From NCBI GenBank assembly GCA_039806065.1, contig JBDKJS010000001.1, forward strand, positions 1 through 12,315: DNA of 12,315 nt, given 5' to 3'. Each line of letters starts with the position of its first letter. Position 1 is the first letter of the stretch. A model generated the notes under the pieces. The model worked only from the letters and a program-made list of their open reading frames with translations. It searched no databases and was not told the origin of the DNA. The DNA is from JBDKJS01 sp039806065. Its GTDB lineage: Bacteria; Bacteroidota; Bacteroidia; AKYH767-A; 2013-40CM-41-45. Shown in pieces: positions 1 through 7,446 of this stretch. The translations under genes were made by a program, and so were the position numbers.

Positions 1-1
1 A

Positions 2-1735
2 AAGCTGAATATTACGGAAAACTGTTTGGATAGGCACTTGAATGAAAAAGGTGATCAACCTGCAATTGTTTGGGAACCAAATGATCCGTTTGAAAAATCA
101 AGGACCCTTACCTATACCGAACTTTATAATAATGTGCTCGCGCTAACTGCTGTTCTCCGTAAAATGGGAGTTAAAAAGGGCGATCGTGTATGTATCTATA
201 TGGGAATGGTACCTGAGTTGGCTGTTGCAATGTTAGCTTGTGCAAGAATAGGAGCCATTCATTCAATTATTTTTGGTGGATTCAGTGCACAATCCATAAA
301 GGATAGAGTAGTGGATGCTTCGGCAAATTTTATTATTACCTGCGATGGTGCTTTTAGAGGTAATAAATCTATTGAACTAAAAAGTGTGGTAGATGAAGCA
401 GTAGCAGAATTAGATCACGTAGAAAAGATTTTAGTTTATCAAAGAACAGGATGTGAAATAGAAATGCATGGCGAGCGCGATATTTGGTGGCACCAAGCAA
501 TAGCTGAACTAAAAGAAGAAGAATTGATAATGCAAGCTGAAGAAATGGATGCTGAAGATATGCTCTTTATCCTTTATACAAGTGGATCAACCGGTAAACC
601 CAAAGGTGTAGTCCACACCACAGGAGGGTATATGGTTTGGGCTAATTATACATTTAACAATGTATTTCAGTATCAAGATAAACAAGTTCACTTTTGTACG
701 GCTGATATAGGTTGGATTACTGGGCACTCATATATTGTATATGGACCACTAAGCGCTGGTGCTACTACACTTATGTTTGAAGGAGTTCCAAATTTTCCTG
801 ACGCTGGACGATTTTGGGAAATCATCGATAAACATCAAGTGAATATTTTTTATACTGCCCCTACTGCCATAAGATCATTAATGACCTCCAATATTGATTT
901 TGTTAAAAAAGCAAAATTAGATTCATTGAAAGTGATTGGTAGTGTAGGCGAACCAATTAACGAAGAGGCATGGCATTGGTATAATGAAAATATAGGTAAA
1001 AAGAATTGCCCCTTGGTAGATACATGGTGGCAAACTGAAACAGGTGGGATCATGATTTCTAACCTAGCTGGTGTAACTCCTCAAATTCCAGCGCATGCCA
1101 CGCTTCCTCTTCCAGGAATTCAACCTTGTCTTATGGATGAAAATGGAAATGAAATTGGGGAAACCATAGCCTCAGGAAATTTATGCATAAAATTTCCTTG
1201 GCCAGGCATGATTCGCACTACTTATGGAGATCATGAGCGATGCAGATTGACATATTTTGCCACCTACAATGGTTATTATTTTACGGGCGATGGATGTGTG
1301 CGAGATGCAGAGGGAAATTATAGAATTACTGGTAGGGTTGATGATGTGTTAAATGTAAGTGGCCATAGAATAGGAACGGCTGAATTAGAAAATGCCATCA
1401 ACATGCACCCCCGCATAGCTGAAAGTGCAGTAGTGGGGATTCCACATGATATCAAAGGCCAAGGGATTTACGCATTCGCGGTAATAAATGGGAATTATAA
1501 TGACCAATCAGAGATTGCTATGGAAATTATTTCTTTAATTCAAAAACGAATTGGTGCTATCGCCAAACCGGATAAAGTTCAATTAGTTAAAGGGCTACCC
1601 AAAACTAGAAGTGGTAAGATAATGAGGAGAATCTTAAGAAAAATTGCAGAAGGTGAAAGAGAACAAATTGGTGATACCAGCACATTACTAGATCCACAAA
1701 TAGTGTTAGATATACTGGCTGGTAGAATAGCGTAA
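2..1735 (+). CDS. acs: Acetyl-CoA synthetase (AMP-forming), 5'-truncated by window edge
   Basis: This enzyme activates acetate with ATP to acetyl-AMP and then transfers it to CoA, feeding cytosolic acetyl-CoA. The frame is open from base 2 (it reads KLNITENCLDRH, typical of Acs a little after the N-terminus), so the true start lies outside the window. About 577 residues are visible, against about 630-650 for the family. Visible adenylate-forming motifs are: the P-loop YTSGSTGKPKGVVHTTGGY near 574-630; TWWQTETGG near 1019-1045; YYFTGDG near 1277-1297; the hinge GRVDDVLNVSGHR near 1333-1371; and the C-terminal PKTRSGKIMRRIL. In that last motif the catalytic lysine, which in this family is also the regulatory acetylation site, is codon 1616-1618. 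A CobB-type deacylase lies at 8351-9037, which is the enzyme class known to reactivate acetylated Acs. All key motifs are intact. Confidence 0.96.
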   Translation, partial: KLNITENCLDRHLNEKGDQPAIVWEPNDPFEKSRTLTYTELYNNVLALTAVLRKMGVKKGDRVCIYMGMVPELAVAMLACARIGAIHSIIFGGFSAQSIKDRVVDASANFIITCDGAFRGNKSIELKSVVDEAVAELDHVEKILVYQRTGCEIEMHGERDIWWHQAIAELKEEELIMQAEEMDAEDMLFILYTSGSTGKPKGVVHTTGGYMVWANYTFNNVFQYQDKQVHFCTADIGWITGHSYIVYGPLSAGATTLMFEGVPNFPDAGRFWEIIDKHQVNIFYTAPTAIRSLMTSNIDFVKKAKLDSLKVIGSVGEPINEEAWHWYNENIGKKNCPLVDTWWQTETGGIMISNLAGVTPQIPAHATLPLPGIQPCLMDENGNEIGETIASGNLCIKFPWPGMIRTTYGDHERCRLTYFATYNGYYFTGDGCVRDAEGNYRITGRVDDVLNVSGHRIGTAELENAINMHPRIAESAVVGIPHDIKGQGIYAFAVINGNYNDQSEIAMEIISLIQKRIGAIAKPDKVQLVKGLPKTRSGKIMRRILRKIAEGEREQIGDTSTLLDPQIVLDILAGRIA

Positions 1736-1740
1736 TTAAA

Positions 1741-3144
1741 TTAGTTATTGATAGCGGAAGCATAAAGTGTGGCAGCATAACTTTTTCTACTCTTAGTAAT
1801 TAACTCTACCATTTTTAATTGTGCATTAATGTAATTAGATTCTCTAGTATTAACTAAAAATAGGGAACTCTCTCCTAAATTAAACATCTCTTTCTCTGAA
1901 TTGAATAATATTGTTTGATTTTCTACTGTTTGCGTAGCTAATTTTATTTGATCATTTAGTGATTGATATTGATTGATGTTGCTCAAAACCTTATTTTTTA
2001 TTTCTAAATTTTTAAATGACAAGTTTAAGTTTGCTTCTCTTAGCTTTAATCTAGTCAGTTTTAAAGACCCTCTTTCTTTTCTTAAAAATAAGGGCATGTA
2101 AAAGTTCGCACCTATTTTATAATTGCTTGTATTATAATCAGCAAGTGGATTGCTGCCAATGGCTTCTGTTATGAAATTATAATTAATATTTACAATTGGC
2201 TTTAACTGCTCTTGCTTCAGTTTTTTTTCAATCAGCAAGTCGTTAATTTTTAATTCGTAGGTCTTAAGTTCCGGATGATTAATTACAACGCTATCTATAT
2301 TAAAATTGATCACCGTTGGGTAGCTACTGATTAAAATTTCTTGATTGTAAGCAGGTGGAGCTATGCCAATCCCAAGTTCGAGTGGTTGTAAATTTGAATC
2401 CCAAAGATGAGTTTCAAGCTGTAATTTGCTATTTTGAAGTTCTACCGTGGCTTGGGTTAATCTCATCTCTATATTTTGCAGTTGAATTGCTGCTTCAATA
2501 GTATCTATACTTGGTCTGTCACCTAATAATGCATTTAATTTAATAGCCTCATATCGATCTTTACTAACTAACAAAGTATTTTGAAGAATGGCTACAGCAT
2601 TCCAATCATTAAACCAATTCCAATAATCGACAGCAGCATCATATAGAAGCTTGTTTAAAATCAGTTGTTGTTCTGCCTCAGTCATGGCCTTGTAGAGCTT
2701 CGCCTGACGTAAGGCCGCTCTACGTTGATCTATAAATAAATTTTGACCTATTGGTAAGGCTATTCCACTATATAATAGTCCAGCATCTGGTACAGATCTT
2801 TCTGGATTAATTTCAATCCCACTTGAATTATCAATACCAGTTTTTAATTCAATTCCGTACCATGTTGGAATTTTTATCTCTGCATTAGTGTATTGATAAT
2901 AATTTTTATCATTAAATTGTTTTTGTTCGGTAGAGCCTGCTATGGCTGGATCAAAAGAGCCACGAGCTTGCAACACGGAAGCAATTCCTTTCTCAACAGC
3001 TATTTCAGCTTGTTTAGCAGTAGGATGGTTTGCTGCAACAGTTTTTAAAAAATCATTAATACTTAAGTAGGATAATGAATCGGGTGCGCTAAATACAATT
3101 AGCTGCATCACAATGGCAATCAAGATTAAAAGTATCCTCTTCAT
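1741..3144 (-). CDS. TolC-family outer membrane efflux protein
   Basis: Predicted outer-membrane channel of a tripartite exporter. The protein has 467 residues when started at the ATG at 3144. It opens with a signal peptide (MKRILLILIAIVMQLIVFSA), followed by the SLSYLSINDFLKTVAANHP stretch usual at the start of outer-membrane efflux proteins. Two long helical halves follow, with the repeated 'AxxxLxxAxxNYWNWFND' and 'LGESSLFLVNTRESNYINA' type segments of the family. The frame stays open upstream to 3228, but that extension overlaps the preceding adaptor gene and would bury the signal peptide, so 3144 is preferred. The start is 7 nt after the adaptor's stop codon, and the gene is last in the tetR-ABC-hlyD-tolC operon. 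No Shine-Dalgarno is seen; the upstream region is A/T only. Its stop faces the acs stop across 5 bp. Confidence 0.9.
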   Translation of the reverse strand: MKRILLILIAIVMQLIVFSAPDSLSYLSINDFLKTVAANHPTAKQAEIAVEKGIASVLQARGSFDPAIAGSTEQKQFNDKNYYQYTNAEIKIPTWYGIELKTGIDNSSGIEINPERSVPDAGLLYSGIALPIGQNLFIDQRRAALRQAKLYKAMTEAEQQLILNKLLYDAAVDYWNWFNDWNAVAILQNTLLVSKDRYEAIKLNALLGDRPSIDTIEAAIQLQNIEMRLTQATVELQNSKLQLETHLWDSNLQPLELGIGIAPPAYNQEILISSYPTVINFNIDSVVINHPELKTYELKINDLLIEKKLKQEQLKPIVNINYNFITEAIGSNPLADYNTSNYKIGANFYMPLFLRKERGSLKLTRLKLREANLNLSFKNLEIKNKVLSNINQYQSLNDQIKLATQTVENQTILFNSEKEMFNLGESSLFLVNTRESNYINAQLKMVELITKSRKSYAATLYASAINN

Positions 3145-3151
3145 TATATTA

Positions 3152-4483
3152 TTATTTAATATTATTTTTATAGTAATCCGGAGGAAATCCATTAATTTGG
3201 CGCCACATTTCGTATCCAAGTGCCACATCTTTTAGCAGTATCATGGCATTTGCCCCTGCACCCACTCTTACTTCTTTTGGCCATGGGTAATCTTCGGGAT
3301 CTGGTTTTATTAGAAGTCGAAATTTACCATTGCTGCTCATGAAATTATCAATCGCAACAACTTCACCGCCATATGTTCCGTAACTTACATTAGGCCAACC
3401 AGAAAAAACGATCGCAGGCCATCCGTCAAATTGGATTCTCACTTTTTGATTTTTCTCTATTAGCGGAACATCTATTGGTTTAATATATAATTCTACAGCC
3501 AAGTCTGATTTTGCAGGCATGATACTTACAATCTCATCTCCTTCTTTTATTGTTTCTCCTATACCGTAATTAATTGCTTTCGTAATATAGCCATCCACTG
3601 CGCTAGTTATATAATAGAGCCCTGTTCTCACTGCATAGTTACTATATTGGTTTTGCAATTTTGTTACACTCGCTTCTGCATCATACATACTTGAAAGCGC
3701 GGCATATTTTTCCGATTCACTTTTTGATATTTTGTCTCTAAATTCAGCCTCTATAGTAGATAGTTCGATTTCACTATTGAGGTATTCATTCCGGCTTGCC
3801 AACAGCTTACTTTCTTGTGATATTTTTTTTGCTAACGCCTCTTGAATTTTCAAACGTCTGCTTTCAAGTTCAGTCAATGATTTGAGTCCCTTTTTATATA
3901 ATTCTTCCATTCGCGCTAATTGATCGTTTGCAATATTGAAATTCGTATTTGCAGCAATTAAATCGATGCTGTCCATTTGAATTTTCAACTCTGCTTGCTT
4001 TAACTTATTAAAAGCTTGTTCCTTTTTGAGCACTGCTGCCCTCTGTAAAGCTGAAATTTGATTATCCTGAGCCTTTACTTTTTCCATATAAGAACTTACG
4101 GAAAGCTTTTTGGCGTCTACTTGATCTTCTGTTCTTTCCAAAAGTTTTGGATCAAAATAGTCATCCTTAATTTCTGAAATAAATAAAATAGTATCGCCTT
4201 TTTTAACTTGGTCTCCTTCCTGTACGTACCATTTTTCAATTCTTCCAGCTATTACACTATGAATGGTTTGCGGTCTTTGATCCGGCCTTAGGGCGTTCAC
4301 ATTTCCTGTAGCCCGTATATTTTGTGTCCATGGGAAAAATAATAGTATGGTGATCATGCAAAGTAAGAGTGTAAAGGTTTGTTTGAAAACCTCTTTGTAA
4401 TCCCTGCCTTCAACGATCTTTAAGGATGAGTAATTATATATTTCCTTGTTTGGATTAATTCCTTTCTCTGATATGTTTAGCAT
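3152..4483 (-). CDS. HlyD-family membrane fusion / periplasmic adaptor protein
   Basis: Predicted inner-membrane-anchored adaptor joining the ABC transporter to the TolC-like channel. The 443-residue protein has a short cytoplasmic N-terminus and one membrane helix near residues 35-52 (TLLLCMITILLFFPW). The first lipoyl half is at about 70-104 (HSVIAGRIEKWYVQEGDQVKKGD). A long, charged, Met/Leu/Glu/Lys-rich coiled coil runs from about 112 to 280, and the second lipoyl half follows at about 290-320 (SAVDGYITKAINYGIGETI). A beta-barrel region carries the RIQFDGWPAIVFSGWP segment characteristic of this group. The start ATG is 6 nt beyond the ABC gene's stop, and the tolC-like gene begins 7 nt after its own stop, so the three are almost certainly co-transcribed. 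The length of the coiled coil resembles type I secretion adaptors, but no secreted substrate gene is visible here. Confidence 0.92.
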   Translation of the reverse strand: MLNISEKGINPNKEIYNYSSLKIVEGRDYKEVFKQTFTLLLCMITILLFFPWTQNIRATGNVNALRPDQRPQTIHSVIAGRIEKWYVQEGDQVKKGDTILFISEIKDDYFDPKLLERTEDQVDAKKLSVSSYMEKVKAQDNQISALQRAAVLKKEQAFNKLKQAELKIQMDSIDLIAANTNFNIANDQLARMEELYKKGLKSLTELESRRLKIQEALAKKISQESKLLASRNEYLNSEIELSTIEAEFRDKISKSESEKYAALSSMYDAEASVTKLQNQYSNYAVRTGLYYITSAVDGYITKAINYGIGETIKEGDEIVSIMPAKSDLAVELYIKPIDVPLIEKNQKVRIQFDGWPAIVFSGWPNVSYGTYGGEVVAIDNFMSSNGKFRLLIKPDPEDYPWPKEVRVGAGANAMILLKDVALGYEMWRQINGFPPDYYKNNIK

Positions 4484-4489
4484 TTTCGT

Positions 4490-6127
4490 TTAGTTTAAAA
4501 TAATTTTTCTATCGCAGCGAGAGCTTAAATATTGGTCGGCACTGGCGGCTATGAGCGTCCAATTATTCTCATTGTTTACTAAAAAGTCGATTATTTTTTT
4601 TCGTTCTATTGGTTCAATAAAATTAAGTCCCGACTTTAATAGTATTAGTTTAGGCTTGGTAACAATCATTCTGCAGAGAATAATTTTTTGAATGATACTG
4701 CCTGGCAGGTTGGCTCCTTCAGCATCAACCTTAGTGTTGAGGCCCAGCGGTAAGGATTTTATAAAGTTACTTAATCCCAATTCATTTACAGCCCATAATA
4801 CGCTTTCTATATCCGCTTCGGCTCGTAGCAAAGTAATGTTGTCCATTAAGGTGCCTTGGAATAGGATTTCATTTGCTAAATTGTTGCCTAGATGATTGCA
4901 AAAATTTTCATAGTTGTAATTACCTAAAGGGAGATTGTTGACTATGACACTTCCCGATTGAGGTTGGATAATTCCAGCTAGTAAATAGAGGAGTGTGGTT
5001 TTGCCACTCCCGTTTTCACCGTCTATGCAGATGCGCTCCCCTTCATTTATTTGAATGCTGAAATTTTTTATAATCTTTTCTTGTTGTTCGGGATAGCTAA
5101 AATTTACTTGATGCATTTCTACTGCTAAGCCTTTACAATTGACTGTTAAAGCTAAATTGGTTCCCTCGTTTTCTTTGATCGGAAGGTCTGTTACTTGACC
5201 TATTTTTTCGAGTGAGGCAAGTACATCATATATACTTTCTAAACTTAAAATTAATTTCTCAATGGATTCCAACATGAGAAGGATAATAATTTCCGCAGCT
5301 ACAAATTGCCCAATATTCATCTGTTGGTTAAATACTAAAATTCCTCCTGCAATAAGTAGGGTAGCGGAAATGATTGATTTAAAAACAATCAGTATAATGT
5401 ATTGCCGCCTTAATACTTGGTAGTGATCCTCACGGGCTGCTAAATATCCATGTACATTTTCATTAGTCTTAATATTGGGAAGCTCTGTAGTGCCTGCTAA
5501 TTTGAAAGTATCACGTACACGAGCCAGTTCTTCTAACCAGTGTACCACACTATATTTAAATTTGCTTTCTGATAGGCTAGTGGCTATTCCTCGTTTAATG
5601 GTAAGTTTGAAGATGGCATACACTAATATTAACAATACAAAACTAAATGAAATGAAAAGTGGATGGTATAAGGAGAGGAGTATGAGCCCAAAAAGAATTT
5701 GTAAGGCTGCCGTAGGAAACTCAAGTAGCACCTTTGAAAGACCTTTTTGAACGCTTAATACATCAAATAGTCTGTTCATGAGTTCAGGAGCATATGCTTT
5801 ATACAAAGCTTCAAACTTTATGCGAGGAATTCTATAAGTGAATTCGAAGGCTGTTTTAGCAAAAATTTTCTGTTGCAAGTTTTCTGAGATCCTAATCTGC
5901 AATAATTTTAAATAGCCTGTTAATATTATACCACCAATAACCAGTACGATAAGTATCATCCAAGAAGTGGATGTTCTTCCGCCTTGAATTAGGTTGATGA
6001 TTGCTTGAACTCCTAAGGGTAATGATAGGTATACTACTCCGTGGAATATTGCATAAACGTAAATGTTCGATATTTCTTTTTTGTTGTTACGGAGCAACCC
6101 GTAAAATCTTTCTAAAGGTGTTTTCAT
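4490..6127 (-). CDS. ABC transporter permease-ATPase fusion with degenerate nucleotide-binding motifs
   Basis: Half-transporter of 545 residues: a membrane domain (about 1-300, roughly six hydrophobic helices) fused to an ATP-binding cassette (about 335-545). It lacks the N-terminal C39 peptidase domain of bacteriocin exporters. The A-loop tyrosine (Y345) and Walker A GENGSGKTT (370-378, K376) are intact. Other motifs are not. The Q-loop position before LFQGT (about 415-419) has no glutamine. The signature reads LPGSIIQ (474-480) instead of LSGGQ. Walker B reads LILLKS (494-499), with K498 and S499 in place of Asp and the catalytic Glu. The switch histidine is A530 in SAD. The start ATG overlaps the TetR stop (ATGA), and the adaptor follows 6 nt downstream. 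It probably drives export with the adjacent HlyD and TolC proteins, but canonical ATP hydrolysis is doubtful. The frame is uninterrupted, so this is not an obvious pseudogene. Confidence 0.88.
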   Translation of the reverse strand: MKTPLERFYGLLRNNKKEISNIYVYAIFHGVVYLSLPLGVQAIINLIQGGRTSTSWMILIVLVIGGIILTGYLKLLQIRISENLQQKIFAKTAFEFTYRIPRIKFEALYKAYAPELMNRLFDVLSVQKGLSKVLLEFPTAALQILFGLILLSLYHPLFISFSFVLLILVYAIFKLTIKRGIATSLSESKFKYSVVHWLEELARVRDTFKLAGTTELPNIKTNENVHGYLAAREDHYQVLRRQYIILIVFKSIISATLLIAGGILVFNQQMNIGQFVAAEIIILLMLESIEKLILSLESIYDVLASLEKIGQVTDLPIKENEGTNLALTVNCKGLAVEMHQVNFSYPEQQEKIIKNFSIQINEGERICIDGENGSGKTTLLYLLAGIIQPQSGSVIVNNLPLGNYNYENFCNHLGNNLANEILFQGTLMDNITLLRAEADIESVLWAVNELGLSNFIKSLPLGLNTKVDAEGANLPGSIIQKIILCRMIVTKPKLILLKSGLNFIEPIERKKIIDFLVNNENNWTLIAASADQYLSSRCDRKIILN

Positions 6128-6804
6128 GCTTGAGGTTTTAAACTTTTTATTACAAGTTCATGGTAGAATTTGGTAATATGAGCTTGCCCGTTACTTTTAT
6201 CCATTAATGTTGGCAGGTGTTGCGTGAAAAAAATTTGATGATTAGCCCCTTCTATAATTGTAGAAACGAGCATCTGTGGATATTTGTAATTCGGATTTAT
6301 ATCTCGAATAATCGTACTAAACCGGTCTAAAAATTCTTTGTAATTTTTAAATGCACCTAATTTATAGTACTTTTCAGCATCTTTAGTATAATATGCTTTC
6401 GAACTTTCTGTATTTAAAACCTTTTGTAGTTTATTAATATCAAATAAAGTGTTTTTTATCTCCGGACCTTCTTCGGTTATTAATTGAATGGCTTTTTCTA
6501 GACGCTTCTCGGCTGATGGTATATTGGAGGTCGAGAGCATTAGCTTATATTCCATCCATCCCCAGTACCAATCAATCAAATATAGGAGCAGTCGATGTTT
6601 ATTGTCAAAGTATCTGTAAATGGAGGCTTCAGTCGAGGCAATTTTCTCGCCCAATTTTCTAAAAGTAAAATTTTCAAAACCGTTTCTTTCTAAAAGATCT
6701 AATCCATGGTAGAGTATTTTTTGTCCTAACTCACTTGTTATTGGATCCTTTAAGTATAAGTTGTTATTTACTTCTACTTTTAACTTGGCAAGTAATTCTT
6801 TCAT
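6124..6804 (-). CDS. TetR/AcrR-family transcriptional regulator
   Basis: Predicted repressor of the exporter operon. From the ATG at 6804 the protein has 226 residues. The frame continues to a TTG at 6846, but 6804 is the first ATG, and the residues before it do not look like part of the fold. The N-terminal TetR DNA-binding domain is clear. A helix carrying LGQKILYHGLDLLERNGFEN precedes the helix-turn-helix FTFRKLGEKIASTEASIYRYF, followed by DNKHRLLLYLIDWYW, which matches the usual TetR 'YrYFxsKexLl' ending. The C-terminal ligand-binding and dimerisation region (about 90-226) is helical and unassigned. The stop overlaps the ABC start by 4 nt (ATGA), implying translational coupling and autoregulation of the whole cluster. 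A perfect dyad at 6889-6904 upstream is a candidate operator. The ligand is unknown. Confidence 0.9.
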   Translation of the reverse strand: MKELLAKLKVEVNNNLYLKDPITSELGQKILYHGLDLLERNGFENFTFRKLGEKIASTEASIYRYFDNKHRLLLYLIDWYWGWMEYKLMLSTSNIPSAEKRLEKAIQLITEEGPEIKNTLFDINKLQKVLNTESSKAYYTKDAEKYYKLGAFKNYKEFLDRFSTIIRDINPNYKYPQMLVSTIIEGANHQIFFTQHLPTLMDKSNGQAHITKFYHELVIKSLKPQA

Positions 6805-6888
6805 ATTTGTTAATATTGCTTTGCATTCTGTTAGTAATGCTAACAAGGTTCATGCCATCTAGTTTTATGCGATAGTAGATTTAACATC

Positions 6889-6904
6889 AATTAAGACTTT
6901 AATT
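6889..6904. promoter_or_regulatory. Candidate TetR operator dyad
   Basis: AATTAA-GACT-TTAATT is a perfect 6-bp inverted repeat with a 4-bp spacer in the 224-bp region between the tetR ATG and the tRNA gene. Its size and position suit a TetR-type operator for the divergent exporter operon. A second short dyad (TAATTC/GAATTA, 6900-6922, 11-bp spacer) overlaps it. In AT-rich DNA such dyads also occur by chance, and I see no good TAnnTTTG box for tetR nearby. Confidence 0.3.
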
Positions 6905-6979
6905 CTTAGATGAGTTGAATTAGAATGCTATCCTGTTGAAACTGAATGATGAAAAAAATCAATAAATTATTTAAAAAAG

Positions 6980-7009
6980 TTGTAGCAATTTGAAAATAAA
7001 CTATATTTG
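6980..7009 (+). promoter_or_regulatory. Bacteroidota-type promoter for the tRNA-Val gene
   Basis: A perfect -7 box TATATTTG (7002-7009, fitting TAnnTTTG) is preceded 19 bp upstream by TTG (6980-6982), which serves as the -33 element. Transcription would begin about 7014-7017, shortly before the tRNA 5' end at 7029. The layout matches the known Bacteroidetes sigma-A promoter consensus. Confidence 0.7.
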
Positions 7010-7028
7010 CACTCCTAAAATTTTCAAA

Positions 7029-7106
7029 GGGAGCATAGCTCAGCTGGTTCAGAGCATCTGCCTTACAAGCAGAGGGTCACAGGTTCGAATCCTGTTGCTC
7101 CCACCA
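7029..7106 (+). tRNA. tRNA-Val (anticodon UAC)
   Basis: Complete cloverleaf. The acceptor strand GGGAGCA (7029-7035) pairs with TGCTCCC (7096-7102). The D arm is GCTC...GAGC, and the anticodon stem TCTGC/GCAGA encloses the loop CTTACAA with anticodon TAC (Val, codon GUA). The T arm is ACAGG-TTCGAAT-CCTGT. The discriminator is A7103, and CCA is encoded at 7104-7106. The gene sits directly behind a good promoter. A GIY-YIG nuclease frame begins only about 24 nt after the CCA with no terminator between, so tRNA and nuclease are probably on one transcript that must be processed. Confidence 0.96.
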
Positions 7107-7122
7107 CCAAATTCAATTTGGT
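7106..7122. repeat. 17-bp palindrome at tRNA/nuclease junction, copy 1
   Basis: ACCAAATT-C-AATTTGGT is a perfect 8-bp inverted repeat around one central base. Its first base is the last A of the tRNA CCA. An identical copy lies at 7447-7463, at the same place in the second unit. It could be an element end, a nuclease recognition site or an RNA-processing hairpin. It also contains TCAATTTG (7113-7120), one mismatch from a -7 box. Confidence 0.75.
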
Positions 7123-7129
7123 ACACCCA

Positions 7130-7384
7130 ATGGCTTATTGTTACATTCTGTTTTCTGAGAAGTTGAATAAGTATTATGTGGGTGCTACAAATGGCCCATT
7201 GCTTGAGCGGCTTGCCAAGCACAACACCAACCATAAAGGATTTACTGGCAAAACCACAGATTGGCAAATAAAGCATTCGGTTTTTTATGAAACGATTCAA
7301 GAGGCCATGGAGCGAGAAAGAACCATCAAGTCTTGGAAATCTCGCAAGCTAATAGAACAGCTGGTTCAGAACATCCCGACTTAA
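7130..7384 (+). CDS. GIY-YIG nuclease family protein, copy 1
   Basis: Small stand-alone GIY-YIG domain protein of 84 residues (UvrC/UPF0213-like fold, metal-dependent DNA cleavage in characterised relatives). The motif pair YIL (residues 5-7) and YYVG (15-18) is present, with R27 and H31 in ERLAKHN. E63 lies in the EAMERERTIKSWK helix, at the place of the catalytic Glu. ATG at 7130 is chosen; the frame is also open from a TTG at 7118 inside the palindrome. No Shine-Dalgarno is seen. The coding sequence starts 24 nt after the tRNA CCA. Residues 77-81 (QLVQN) are encoded exactly by the tRNA D-arm block 7358-7372, and the stop codon forms the loop of a perfect hairpin (7374-7393). This points to an element coupled to tRNA sequence. 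The biological target is unknown. Confidence 0.85.
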   Translation: MAYCYILFSEKLNKYYVGATNGPLLERLAKHNTNHKGFTGKTTDWQIKHSVFYETIQEAMERERTIKSWKSRKLIEQLVQNIPT

Positions 7385-7393
7385 AAGTCGGGA
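7374..7393 (+). repeat. Perfect hairpin replacing the anticodon arm of the tRNA remnant
   Basis: TCCCGACT, loop TAAA, AGTCGGGA. The loop contains the in-frame stop (7382-7384) of the upstream GIY-YIG gene. There is no following T-tract, so it is not a classical intrinsic terminator. The core CCGA/TCGG is shared with the second hairpin at 7411-7426. Confidence 0.8.
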
Positions 7394-7410
7394 GGGTCAC
7401 AGGTTCGAAT

Positions 7411-7426
7411 TTCCGAACAATCGGAA
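7411..7426 (+). repeat. Perfect hairpin inserted in the T arm of the tRNA remnant
   Basis: TTCCGA, loop ACAA, TCGGAA: a 6-bp perfect stem lying where the intact tRNA reads directly from its T loop into CCTGT. Together with the bases that follow, it accounts for the 21-bp expansion of the T-arm region in the second unit. Confidence 0.7.
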
Positions 7427-7446
7427 CAAGCGCTGTTGCTCCCACC

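Noticed and set aside
850..1053. Minus-strand open frame inside acs
   Set aside because: Shadow of the conserved acs coding sequence with no recognisable protein features.
3145..3228. Longer start for the TolC-like protein
   Set aside because: The extension overlaps the hlyD 3' end and would place 28 residues before an obvious signal peptide.
4692..5750. Two plus-strand open frames opposite the ABC transporter gene
   Set aside because: They lie antisense to a well-supported gene and show no domain-like content.
6805..6846. Longer start of the TetR regulator at a TTG codon
   Set aside because: The first ATG at 6804 gives a normal-length TetR protein; the preceding residues have no TetR character.
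6900..6922. Second dyad TAATTC/GAATTA upstream of tetR as a separate operator
   Set aside because: Only 6 bp with an 11-bp spacer in AT-rich DNA; too likely by chance to list on its own.
7049..7300. Minus-strand open frame across the tRNA and nuclease copy 1, ending in a SNRIRTCDPLLVRQ-like peptide
   Set aside because: This peptide is simply the antisense translation of the tRNA gene, a common spurious annotation; the real features are the tRNA and the plus-strand nuclease.
7374..7393. Hairpin as intrinsic terminator of nuclease copy 1
   Set aside because: Perfect stem but no T-tract follows, and it lies within tRNA-derived sequence.
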